Origin: Nocardia cyriacigeorgica
GTDB taxonomy: Bacteria > Actinomycetota > Actinomycetes > Mycobacteriales > Mycobacteriaceae
DNA: 64,000 nt
NCBI RefSeq assembly: GCF_005863245.1
Contig: NZ_VBUT01000009.1
Coordinates: 186,001-250,000, forward strand
Direction: 5' to 3'
Under the pieces are notes generated by a model. That model saw only the letters and a list, made by a program, of their open reading frames with translations. It did no database searches and was not told where the DNA came from. Positions 50,939 to 58,999 of this stretch are shown piece by piece; position 1 is the stretch's first letter, and every line of letters starts with the position of its first letter. Both the position numbers and the translations under genes were made by a program.

Positions 50939-52342
50939 TCAGCCCGGCGTGCCGAGCGCCTGCGGGAGCACCACGGTATGTTCCCGTGCCGCCGTATCCA
51001 GCAGCGTGAAGTACCTCCGCAGCATGAGCCCCGCCGTGGCCGCCAGCCCTGCGGTGAGCCCCCACCACACGCCTGCCGCGCCGAGTCCGGCCGGGAACGC
51101 CAGCAGCAGCGCAGTCGGCAGGCCCACCAGCCAATACCCCACCAGCGACAGCCGGAATCCCGCGTTGGTGGCCTTCAGTCCGCGCAGCAGCCCGTTGCCG
51201 ATGTTCTGGGCGGCGTCGAAGAACTGGAGCACGATACCGATGAGCAGCAGCGTCTTCGCCACCTCGAGCGTCGCGGTATCGCCGGGATCGAGGAACGGCC
51301 GCAGCACCAGATCGGGGATCACCACATAGGCCACGCCGGTGACCGCGGCGATCACCGCGGCATGGCGCAGCGCCAGCCACGCCAGTGCCCGCGCATGATC
51401 GAATTCGTCGCGCGCCACGGCATGGCTCACCAGGATCGACGCACCGTGCGAGAGTCCGATCGCGACCTGGAACACGATGTAGATGATCTGGTAGACGACG
51501 TTGTGCGCCGCCAGCGCGGCAGGCCCGATACTGCCCATGACCAGCGCGAGCACCGAGAACATGCCCGCCTCGGAGCCGTAGGTGAGCGAGATCGGCACGC
51601 CGAGTTTCAGCTCGGTGCGCACCGTCGTCATCCGCACCGGCCACGGCCGCAGTGACAAGCCCGCGGCAAGCTCCCGGTCGCGGCGCACCATCGCCCAGAA
51701 CACGGCGAAGGTGATCAGGAAAACCAGCGAGGTCGCCACACCGATGCCGGTGAGCCCGAGTGCGGGCAGGCCGAGCCAGCCGTGCATGAAGGTCAGCGCG
51801 AGCACCAGATTCAACGCCACCGAACCGAGCGTCACCAGCAGCAGCGCCTGCGGTTTCTGCATGCCGACGGTGTACTGGCGCAGCACCTGGAACCACAGGC
51901 ACGGCAGCAGGCCGGGGGCCAGCGCCACCATCATCGGGCGCGCGTCGGCGAGCACACCGGCGTCCTGGCCCAGCCATTGCAGCGACCAGCCGAGGCCCAC
52001 CAGCGCGACTCCGCCGAGCAGGCCGGCGAGCGTGGCGATCAGGAAACTCGACCGCACCACATCGCGGACCTCGCGATCGGCGCTGACGCCGCGTTTGCCC
52101 GCCGCGCTCACCGCCGAGGCGATCTGATTGCCGCTGCCGGTGATCAGCCCGACGCACATGGTCCGGATCTGGTTGAACAACACGATCGCCAGGCCGCCCG
52201 CCGCGACCTGACGCACCCCGAGGCTGCCCATCAGGGCGATATTGGTGGTGGAGACCGCGATCTGCGCCAGCTGCGTCAACGCGATCGGCGTCGCCAGTGC
52301 GGTGAGCCGCTTGCCGTCGGCGCGGAAGTCGGACAGATTCAC
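50939..52342 (-). CDS. MATE-family efflux transporter (last gene of iron-regulated operon)
   Basis: A 467-residue multidrug-and-toxin-extrusion protein with 12 membrane segments in two homologous halves. The first segment is LTALATPIALTQLAQIAVST, and the internal repeat is visible as MGSLGVRQVAAGGLAI and MGSIGPAALAAHNVVYQI. MATE pumps use Na+ or H+ to export cationic or amphipathic small molecules. Start is GTG 52342, overlapping the SbnA-like gene stop by GTGA. As the terminal gene of a biosynthetic operon it is the probable exporter of the product. Longer upstream frame is just overlap with the preceding gene. Confidence 0.9.
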   Translation of the reverse strand: MNLSDFRADGKRLTALATPIALTQLAQIAVSTTNIALMGSLGVRQVAAGGLAIVLFNQIRTMCVGLITGSGNQIASAVSAAGKRGVSADREVRDVVRSSFLIATLAGLLGGVALVGLGWSLQWLGQDAGVLADARPMMVALAPGLLPCLWFQVLRQYTVGMQKPQALLLVTLGSVALNLVLALTFMHGWLGLPALGLTGIGVATSLVFLITFAVFWAMVRRDRELAAGLSLRPWPVRMTTVRTELKLGVPISLTYGSEAGMFSVLALVMGSIGPAALAAHNVVYQIIYIVFQVAIGLSHGASILVSHAVARDEFDHARALAWLALRHAAVIAAVTGVAYVVIPDLVLRPFLDPGDTATLEVAKTLLLIGIVLQFFDAAQNIGNGLLRGLKATNAGFRLSLVGYWLVGLPTALLLAFPAGLGAAGVWWGLTAGLAATAGLMLRRYFTLLDTAAREHTVVLPQALGTPG

Positions 52343-53373
52343 CGCGCCTCCACCAGTTGATCTCGGCGGGCGGCCGGGGTGTAGCGGGCGAGCATATTCC
52401 GCACCTCGGCTTCGGTGTCGGGGTCGAGCAGGTCGCGTGCGCGCATCCAGTCGTCGTCGAAAACGGTGTCGAGGTACTTCTCGCCGCCGTCGCAGACGAT
52501 GGTGACCACGGTGGAACCGGGCGGGAACTCCTCGAGCCGGGTCAGCGCCGCGTGTACCGAACCGCCCGCCGAGCCGCCGAGCATCAACCCGAGCTCGGCC
52601 GCGACGGCGCGTGCGGTGGCGAAGGCCGCCACGTCGCTGACCTTCACGCCCTCGTCGAGCAACGAATAGTCGACGGCCGTGCCGATGGTGGCGCCGGGCG
52701 GAGTGCCGGTGCCGGACTGCCAGTACGGGCCGCCGGGACCGCCGAACGCGATCGAACCGACCGGCTCCACACCGATCACCTTGGGCACGCACCCGAGCTG
52801 ACGCAGCCGGGTGGCGGTCCCGAACAGCGAACCGCCGGTGCCGACCGCGGACAGCAGGATATCGACGCGCTCGACGTCTTCCAGCAACTCTTCGGCCACC
52901 GCGTAATAGCCCACCGCATTGGCGTCGTTGTTGTGCTGTTCGGTGAAGTAGGCGTCGTCCTGGGCGGCGGCCATCGCCTCGGCGAGGTCCTCGCGGGCCG
53001 AGGTGGCCAGATTGTCGTCGCCGTCATCGGCCACGAACACCAGTTCCGCACCCATTGCTCGCATCGCGCGCAGTTTGTCCTTACATGCGTGGTGGTCGAC
53101 CACCGCGGTGAAGCGGTAGCCGCGTTCGGCGGCAACCACCGCCAGGCCGAGGCCGGTGTTGCCCGATGTCGATTCGATGATATGCCCGCCATCGCTCAGC
53201 AAACCTCTTCGCTCGGCGTCGAGCACCATTTCGCGCGCCATCCGGATCTTGGCGGCGCCGGTCGGGTTGAACTGTTCGAGCTTGAGCAGCAGCCTGGTGC
53301 CGGTCGCGGTGGCCGCCAGCTCGAACAACGGGGTGCGGCCGATCAGGTCCGTCACACGCGTGACGAGCGGCAT
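52339..53373 (-). CDS. SbnA-like PLP synthase (cysteine synthase family)
   Basis: A 344-residue fold type II PLP enzyme. The PLP lysine is in FNPTGAAKIRMA, where cysteine synthases have NPGGSVKDR; phosphate and substrate loops are ESTSGNTGLGLA and GTGGSLFG. The changed lysine loop and the long C-terminus (LDPDTEAEVRNMLARYTP) resemble SbnA-type enzymes, which join O-phosphoserine with glutamate on the way to L-2,3-diaminopropionate. The presence of an SbnB-like gene two genes upstream supports this over cysteine synthesis. Start ATG 53373. Overlaps the MATE gene by 4 bp. Confidence 0.82.
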   Translation of the reverse strand: MPLVTRVTDLIGRTPLFELAATATGTRLLLKLEQFNPTGAAKIRMAREMVLDAERRGLLSDGGHIIESTSGNTGLGLAVVAAERGYRFTAVVDHHACKDKLRAMRAMGAELVFVADDGDDNLATSAREDLAEAMAAAQDDAYFTEQHNNDANAVGYYAVAEELLEDVERVDILLSAVGTGGSLFGTATRLRQLGCVPKVIGVEPVGSIAFGGPGGPYWQSGTGTPPGATIGTAVDYSLLDEGVKVSDVAAFATARAVAAELGLMLGGSAGGSVHAALTRLEEFPPGSTVVTIVCDGGEKYLDTVFDDDWMRARDLLDPDTEAEVRNMLARYTPAARRDQLVEAR

Positions 53374-53438
53374 GGAAGGTCTCCTCGGTCGGTACTGTCC
53401 GGCGTCCAGCCGGGTCGGTGGGTCTGGGCGTTGCGAAA

Positions 53439-55076
53439 TCAGTGGGTGTCGAGCGTCCAGCGGAACCTGCCGCCGGGCGCGTCGTGCAGCGCCACCTTCG
53501 GCGGTAGGGGTAATTCGTGGAAGGCGGACTCGTTGGAGTCCATCTGGTATCCGGCGGTATTCGGGTAGATCAGCAGATCGCCGGGTTCGGCCGCTCGTGG
53601 CAGCGGGATCCGGCGCCAGCTGAGCATGTCCGATTCCAGGCAGGTCGCGGCCCCCACCACCGTCGGGGTGACGGTGCCCGCGCGGGCCGGCCAGAGCACC
53701 GGATCGGGTAGGTACTCGCTGTCGAACCACTGCTCGGACAGGCTCAGGCTGGAGCCGTCGACGGTCAGGATGCGGTAGGGGTGCCCGTGCGCGAGCCGGG
53801 TCTTGCTGCCCTGCACCCGGAAGACGGTGCTGCCCGCCCGGTCGAGCAGTGCCCGTCCGGGCTCGATGGCCAGCCGGATGCCGTGGTCGCGCAACTGCCC
53901 GGCGAGGCCTGCGCGGTCCAGGATCGCGGCGAGCATAGCCGGGCCCGGTGCGGGGCAGTGGTACGGGTAGTAGCTGTCGAACTTCTTGCCGGTGTGGAAC
54001 CAGCGGCGGCTGGCCTCGGCGGTGAAACCCGACCAGGCTTCGGCGGGCACATAGTCCACGGCGAACCCGCCGCCGATCGAGATCGTGTTCGCCGGATGAC
54101 CGAGGGTGCGTGCGTGCAGGCATAGCCGGACCAGGTCGGCGGCCAGTTCGGCGCGCGGCACCGGGTCGTAGCCGGACAGGTGGAAGCTGAAGCCCTCCAA
54201 CCGAACCGAGGTCATCGCAGTCGCGGCGGTGAGGGCGTGCTCGATTTCGGTGTCGGTCATGCCGAAACGGCTGGCCGACGCCGGCGGCAGCACCCGGAAC
54301 AGCACCCGCACCTCGAGGCCGAGCGCGGCGATCCGCTCGAGTTCGCCGACGCTGTCCACCGCGATCAACGCCCCGTGCCTGGCAGCCAGCCACAGCAGGT
54401 CATCGGACTTCTCCGGGCCGGTCACCATCAGCTCCGCGCCCCGAACACCCTGAGCCAACGCCGCCGTCAGCTCCCCGGTGCTCGCCACGTCGACGCCCGC
54501 GCCCTGCTCCGCGCACGCCCGCGCCACGCAACCGGCCTTGTTCGCCTTCTTGCCGAAGTAGACGAACCCATCGACGCCCGCCGCGGCGAACGCTTGCTGA
54601 AAGCCGCGGACATTGCGAGCGACTCGCTCCGGATACATCAGGTGGAACGGCCCGCCCACCGCAAAGGCGATGTCGCCCAGCAGGTTCGGGTCATCCAAGA
54701 CCCGCTGTTCCCATTCGTCGCGGTGCGCCGGCAGCGGCATGGCCATGATCCCGCCGCTGCTCGCGGCGGTGGCCGTGCCCGTGGCACCGCCTGCGACAGT
54801 GCCCGCGCCGATGTTCGAGGCAGTGCCGGTGGCACGGCCAGTTCCCGGAGCCGTCGTCGTGCCGATGCCCGGGGTGCCCGCCGGGCCACCGGCGCGACAG
54901 ACTGCGGACTCGCTCCCGGATGAGTCGAACTCGCCGGCGGGTAGCTCAGCGCTCTGGCCTGCTACCGCCGTGGCGGCGAGAGTGACCGCGCCGCCGCTCG
55001 TGCGATGCCCCGCCTCATCCGCTGCCGCGTCGGAGTTCACCACGGCGGCCGCGCCATCCGTCTCCGTCAATCCCAC
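53439..55076 (-). CDS. Type III PLP-dependent decarboxylase (Orn/DAP/Arg decarboxylase 2 family; Y4yA/SbnH-like)
   Basis: A PLP alanine-racemase-fold decarboxylase, 545 residues if started at GTG 55076. The PLP lysine is near 177 in VYFGKKANKAG, then GAGVDVASTGEL, FHLSGYDP, SIGGGFAVDY, and IEPGRALLDRAG. The second-domain Cys-Asp site is TCLESDMLSWRR; the tail NTAGYQMDSNESAFHELPLP recalls the Y4yA subgroup. In siderophore pathways such enzymes decarboxylate diaminopropionate-derived intermediates (SbnH). The first 110 residues are Ala/Gly/Thr/Ser-rich and unlike the family; ATG 54746 or 54740 is the alternative start. GTG 55076 overlaps the previous stop by 10 bp. Confidence 0.82.
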   Translation of the reverse strand: MGLTETDGAAAVVNSDAAADEAGHRTSGGAVTLAATAVAGQSAELPAGEFDSSGSESAVCRAGGPAGTPGIGTTTAPGTGRATGTASNIGAGTVAGGATGTATAASSGGIMAMPLPAHRDEWEQRVLDDPNLLGDIAFAVGGPFHLMYPERVARNVRGFQQAFAAAGVDGFVYFGKKANKAGCVARACAEQGAGVDVASTGELTAALAQGVRGAELMVTGPEKSDDLLWLAARHGALIAVDSVGELERIAALGLEVRVLFRVLPPASASRFGMTDTEIEHALTAATAMTSVRLEGFSFHLSGYDPVPRAELAADLVRLCLHARTLGHPANTISIGGGFAVDYVPAEAWSGFTAEASRRWFHTGKKFDSYYPYHCPAPGPAMLAAILDRAGLAGQLRDHGIRLAIEPGRALLDRAGSTVFRVQGSKTRLAHGHPYRILTVDGSSLSLSEQWFDSEYLPDPVLWPARAGTVTPTVVGAATCLESDMLSWRRIPLPRAAEPGDLLIYPNTAGYQMDSNESAFHELPLPPKVALHDAPGGRFRWTLDTH

Positions 55077-56077
55077 AGCGGCACCTCGGTACCTCTTCCT
55101 TCGGCGATGGCACGTTCGGCGAGCGCGTGCGCGACGGCGATATCGGTGAGCACGAGCCCGCTGTTGTAGACGAAGATCCGCTCCTTCTCCGAACGCCTGG
55201 CGACGGCGCGGCGGCTGAGGATCTGCGGTAGCTCGGCGTCGACGGGGCGCAGCACGCCGTCGGGGCCCGCCATGTCGGTGCCGGTCACCGCCATTTGCGC
55301 GGCGCTGGTGGCGACGACGCGGTCGGCGTCGTTCAGCGTCGACGGCGCCAGCCCGTACCCGACCAGCACCGCCACCGAACCCGGCTTCAGATCATCGGAT
55401 TCCAGGGCAACCTCGGTGCCGGGGCCCGCCGTCGCCAGCACCACATCCGCGACGGAGGCGGCGGCGCGCGGATCGGTGACGGTCTCCAGCATCGCGTGCG
55501 GATGATGTTCGGCCAGCTGCCGGTGCACGGCCTCGATCCCTTCCGGGTGGGTGCCGTACAGCATCAGTTTGCGCAGCCCGGGATTGGCGGCGAGCAGATG
55601 CGGCAGCGCGTTGCGGCCCTGCGTGCCGGTGCCGATGAGCAGCACGGTATCGGCGTCGCGGCGGGCGGTTTCGCGCACCAGCAGCGCCGAGACCGCGGGC
55701 GTGCGCAGCGCCCCGACCCGCGCACAGTCCATCATCGCGATCGGGGCGCCGGTGGTGTCGTCGTAGAGGGTGATGGTGGTGTAGTACCGCTTGGTGCTGC
55801 GGTCGTGACCGGGATCGAACTTGTAGGAGGTCTTCATCGCTACCACCCGGCGGCGGCCGTCACGCCCGAGCATGGCGTAGGCGACCGACCAGCCATCCGG
55901 ATTGGCGACGCTCAACTTCCGTGGATTGTCCGAATCTCCCGCCGCGAAGGCGAGATACGCGTCTTCCACCGCCCGCACCACGGCCGACGGCGAGATCGGC
56001 ACGTCGGCGAGGTCGCTTCGGCTCAGCACCCGCAGCGGGGTGACTCGATCACGCGTGCTCAAAGGATCCTCGATCAT
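55067..56077 (-). CDS. SbnB-like NAD-dependent dehydrogenase (ornithine cyclodeaminase/mu-crystallin family)
   Basis: A 336-residue member of the ornithine cyclodeaminase superfamily. It has the substrate-binding MKTSYKFDPGHD and DCARVGALRTPAVSALLV blocks and a Rossmann loop VLLIGTGTQGRNALPHLL with the usual downstream ATAGPGTEVAL. SbnB oxidatively splits N-(1-amino-1-carboxy-2-ethyl)-glutamate into L-2,3-diaminopropionate and 2-oxoglutarate; this assignment rests on the SbnA-like gene in the same operon. Start ATG 56077 lies inside the end of the oxygenase gene (29-bp overlap). Its stop overlaps the decarboxylase start. Confidence 0.82.
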   Translation of the reverse strand: MIEDPLSTRDRVTPLRVLSRSDLADVPISPSAVVRAVEDAYLAFAAGDSDNPRKLSVANPDGWSVAYAMLGRDGRRRVVAMKTSYKFDPGHDRSTKRYYTTITLYDDTTGAPIAMMDCARVGALRTPAVSALLVRETARRDADTVLLIGTGTQGRNALPHLLAANPGLRKLMLYGTHPEGIEAVHRQLAEHHPHAMLETVTDPRAAASVADVVLATAGPGTEVALESDDLKPGSVAVLVGYGLAPSTLNDADRVVATSAAQMAVTGTDMAGPDGVLRPVDAELPQILSRRAVARRSEKERIFVYNSGLVLTDIAVAHALAERAIAEGRGTEVPLWD

Positions 56078-57212
56078 CTGTGCCGTCCCGCTCTACTTCC
56101 GCCGGAACCGTTTCCGGTCCGGCCGCCCGGAATGGGCGGACCAATAGCTGTCCATACCCATTCTCTCCGGCCTCGGCGTCGCGTCGGCGTCGATCGGGTA
56201 ACCGGATGTTCACTCGTTTGAGCCAGCGGTCGGTGCCGTCGTAGCGGGCGGTGAACGGCACCCGGCCGTGCACGGCGACGTCGTTGTCCACCAGCAGCAG
56301 TTCACCGGGTTCGAGCGCCGCGGTGACGCAGACGCGTTCGAGCTCGTCGGTGAGGTACGCGTAGGCGGCGCGGTATTCGGGATCGGCGTCGTCGAGCGGG
56401 GTGTAGGCGGGATCGTAGCGCAGCGTCAGATCGTCTGTTTTCCAGTGATTTTCGCTCGCACTCCACACCGTGGGCACCGGTGTCGCGGTCGCGCGATCGT
56501 AGCCGGAGCCGTAGGAGACGTCGGGCAGGATCGGCAGCACGGGTGTGCTGAGAAGTCGCCGCTGCCGCGCGTCCAGTTCGACCCGGCGCACCGAGGAGAC
56601 GGTGGTGCCGACGCGGTCGGGATTGCGCAGGCACGACAGCATCAGCAGATGCGCGCGGCCGGGATGGAAGGCGTCTTCGGTGTGCGGGCTGAGCAGGGTT
56701 TTGCTGCTTGCGCCGGACTGTTCGTGCTCATGGCCCGCGGCCGGGACGATGTTGTTGACCAGGCGTCCGTCCTGCTGGCCCTGCCAGCCGAACGGTTCGC
56801 CCGCGGATCGGGCCAGCAGCAGCATCACGATGTCGAGTTCGAGCGAACACGAGCACAGGCTCGAATCCCCGCTCCACAGTGCGGCTTCGCGCCAGCTGGG
56901 CGGGGTCGGGCCGCATTCGGCGTCGTCGAGCGGCAGCCTGCTGACGACGGCGGCGCCGGCCGAGGTCTCCGGGGCGCGCATGGCGTGGCGCACCGCGGCC
57001 GGTAACTCGTGGACGCGGGCCTGCACCTGGTCGACGAGCGCAGGGTCGGTGAGCGTTCGCGCGGCTTGTGCGCCGTCGACGCCCGGATAGTCGAGTGTGT
57101 CGTGTATCACACGAGCCAGCTCGCGTACCGCGCGTCCGGCGGCCGGGGGGAGCTCGCGTCGTTCGATCATCTGGGGGTGAAGCGTCTTACGTTCGGAGAG
57201 AACGCTTTTCAC
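56049..57212 (-). CDS. Fe(II)/2-oxoglutarate oxygenase, clavaminate-synthase-like (TauD/VioC/AsnO type)
   Basis: A 387-residue non-heme iron oxygenase, first gene of the leftward operon. The facial triad is His177 and Glu179 (SPHTEDAFHP) with distal His315 (VAVHGRVPF); the 2-oxoglutarate Arg is in RWLKRVNIR (Arg333 or Arg337). Triad spacing and the HTEDAFHPGRAHLL region match amino-acid hydroxylases such as VioC (arginine) and AsnO (asparagine). It probably hydroxylates a free amino acid or the metallophore itself, giving a hydroxy-acid ligand. Start GTG 57212 after AAGGGA. An iron box lies 80-98 bp upstream. Confidence 0.87.
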   Translation of the reverse strand: MKSVLSERKTLHPQMIERRELPPAAGRAVRELARVIHDTLDYPGVDGAQAARTLTDPALVDQVQARVHELPAAVRHAMRAPETSAGAAVVSRLPLDDAECGPTPPSWREAALWSGDSSLCSCSLELDIVMLLLARSAGEPFGWQGQQDGRLVNNIVPAAGHEHEQSGASSKTLLSPHTEDAFHPGRAHLLMLSCLRNPDRVGTTVSSVRRVELDARQRRLLSTPVLPILPDVSYGSGYDRATATPVPTVWSASENHWKTDDLTLRYDPAYTPLDDADPEYRAAYAYLTDELERVCVTAALEPGELLLVDNDVAVHGRVPFTARYDGTDRWLKRVNIRLPDRRRRDAEAGENGYGQLLVRPFRAAGPETVPAEVERDGTDDRGSFEHA

Positions 57213-57291
57213 CAGGGTATTCCCTTCTTCGCATGGGGTCGAAAAGCGAGTGGTGACGATTCGAACTGCGAAGCTAGTGCTTCCCTCGAGC

Positions 57292-57310
57292 TAGAGCAAG
57301 GCTTACCTAA
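57292..57310 (-). promoter_or_regulatory. DtxR/IdeR-like iron box of the biosynthetic operon
   Basis: On the minus strand TTAGGTAAGCCTTGCTCTA has a perfect left half-site and matches 16 of 19 consensus positions (TWAGGTWAGSCTWACCTWA). It precedes the oxygenase-SbnB-decarboxylase-SbnA-MATE operon. Confidence 0.72.
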
Positions 57311-57412
57311 CTTTGGCGATTGGATAGCGATGTAGCATAACCGAGCCGAAGCGCAGCTAGTGGGCGGTATCACCCAATTGGCACATCGGCCGCCGCGAGA
57401 CGCAGAACACGA

Positions 57413-57431
57413 TTAGGCTAGCCTTCCCTGG
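57413..57431 (+). promoter_or_regulatory. DtxR/IdeR-like iron box of the importer operon
   Basis: TTAGGCTAGCCTTCCCTGG matches 15 of 19 consensus positions and shares the TTAGGCTAGCCT core with the flavodoxin box. It ends 53 bp before the start of the substrate-binding protein gene. Confidence 0.72.
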
Positions 57432-57484
57432 GTGATTTCTCCAGGGTTGACGGGTGGGTGTGTTTCGGTAGGGAAGGCGGCGCA

Positions 57485-58999
57485 ATGGGTTTGAACCGAC
57501 GACAGTTGCTGCGATCCGGTGTCGGCGTCGGCGCCGTGCTGCTGGCCGCGGCCTGTTCGAATGGGACCGAATCGGCCGGTCCGCCCCGGCCGGGCGGCAC
57601 ATTGCGCGTCGGCGCGCTCGGCACGCCCGCACGCCTGGAACGCGATCCGCACGCCAACCTCAGCAACGACAGCGATTTCCTCATCGCCTCGCTGGTCTAC
57701 GACCCGCTGACGGTGCCGGCGGCGAACCCGACCGTGGCCGCGCGGCTGGCCACGGCATGGGAACCCGACGCCGAGGGCAAGCGCTGGCGGTTCACCCTCG
57801 CCGAGGGCGCCACCTTCCACGACGGCACGCCGGTCACCTCCGAGGACGTGGTCTGGTCGCTGCGCAGACTGCGCGAGCAGGGCGGTCCGTCCAAAATGCC
57901 TGCGGCGGTCCAGGACATCACCGCCGACGGGCCGGGTCATATCGTGCTGGCCACCCCCGAACCCAACTCGCAGATCCCGCTGCTCGTGCGCCTGATGACG
58001 TTCACCGTCAAGAAGGACACCACCGACTTCACCCGGCCGAACGGCACCGGGCCGTTCCGCTTCGAATCCTTCGAGGGTGGCACCGCCCGGCTGGTGCGCA
58101 ACGATCGCTGGCACGCCGCGCCCGCGCTGCTCGACGCGATCGAGGTCACCATGTTCGACAGCGTCACCGCGCTGAGCAACGCCGTGCTCGGCAACCAGAT
58201 CGACCTGGCATCCAATGTCGGGGCCATCGCGGGGCGCACGGCGGCCGGGCGCGGCGATCTCCAGGTGGTGCGCAGGCCGAACGACACCGTCGTCGGGGTG
58301 GCCATGCGCACCTCTGACGGGCCCTTCGCCGATTCGCGGGTGCGCACCGCTGTGCGTCTCGGCGTCGATCGCGGTGCGCTGGTCGACCAGGTGCACTCCG
58401 GTTACGGCACCGTCGCCAACGACATTCTCGGCACCGGTGATCCGTTGTACGACAAGAGCATTCCGCAGCGTTCCCGCGATATCGACCGCGCGAAGAACCT
58501 GCTGCGTGAGGCCGGATTCGACCTCGGCCGCAGCTACCCGCTGGTGACCAAGGCGGAGGCTCCGGGTGAGGTGGAGTCGGCGCAGGTGATCGCCACTCAG
58601 CTGGCCGATATCGGCCTGCGGGTCGAGGTCGTGACGCAGGAGCCGAACACCTTCTACGACCAGACCTGGCTGCTGGCGCCGTTCTACACGATCTCGTGGG
58701 GCACCAACGATTCCACGCTGTTCTTCGCCAACAGCTTGATGTCGAGCACCTCCAATCGCAATGAAACCGCCTTCCGTGACCAGGCTTTCGACGCCGCCAC
58801 GGCGAAAGCGCTGGCAGCGCAGAGCCAGGCCGAACAAGCCGACGCCGCGGGTGAGCTGCAACGCATCCAGCACGAGCGCGGCGGCTACCTGGTGTGGGGC
58901 ATGGCCGACGGCATCGATATCGCGACCACGAGAGCACACGATCTGCCCACGCTCGGCGGCTTCGCGCGGGTCCAACTGGAACGCGCCTGGTTGTCGTGA
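57485..58999 (+). CDS. ABC transporter substrate-binding lipoprotein (SBP family 5)
   Basis: A 504-residue peptide/nickel/opine-type binding protein. The leader MGLNRRQLLRSGVGVGAVLLAAAC has a lipobox (LLAAAC, acylated Cys near residue 24) and an Arg-Arg pair that suggests Tat export of a folded protein. Family 5 motifs follow: FTLAEGATFHDGTPVTSEDVVWSLRR, GTGPFRFES, and the C-terminal DIATTRAHDLPTLG. In metallophore systems such as Cnt, this class captures the metal-ligand complex. Start ATG 57485 (an earlier in-frame ATG at 57458 is less suitable). Overlaps the permease by GTGA. Preceded by an iron box. Confidence 0.92.
   Translation: MGLNRRQLLRSGVGVGAVLLAAACSNGTESAGPPRPGGTLRVGALGTPARLERDPHANLSNDSDFLIASLVYDPLTVPAANPTVAARLATAWEPDAEGKRWRFTLAEGATFHDGTPVTSEDVVWSLRRLREQGGPSKMPAAVQDITADGPGHIVLATPEPNSQIPLLVRLMTFTVKKDTTDFTRPNGTGPFRFESFEGGTARLVRNDRWHAAPALLDAIEVTMFDSVTALSNAVLGNQIDLASNVGAIAGRTAAGRGDLQVVRRPNDTVVGVAMRTSDGPFADSRVRTAVRLGVDRGALVDQVHSGYGTVANDILGTGDPLYDKSIPQRSRDIDRAKNLLREAGFDLGRSYPLVTKAEAPGEVESAQVIATQLADIGLRVEVVTQEPNTFYDQTWLLAPFYTISWGTNDSTLFFANSLMSSTSNRNETAFRDQAFDAATAKALAAQSQAEQADAAGELQRIQHERGGYLVWGMADGIDIATTRAHDLPTLGGFARVQLERAWLS

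Noticed and set aside
52339..53373. Housekeeping cysteine synthase
   Set aside because: The PLP lysine loop differs from the standard NPGGSVKDR, the gene lies in an iron-box operon with an SbnB-like gene, and no serine acetyltransferase is near.
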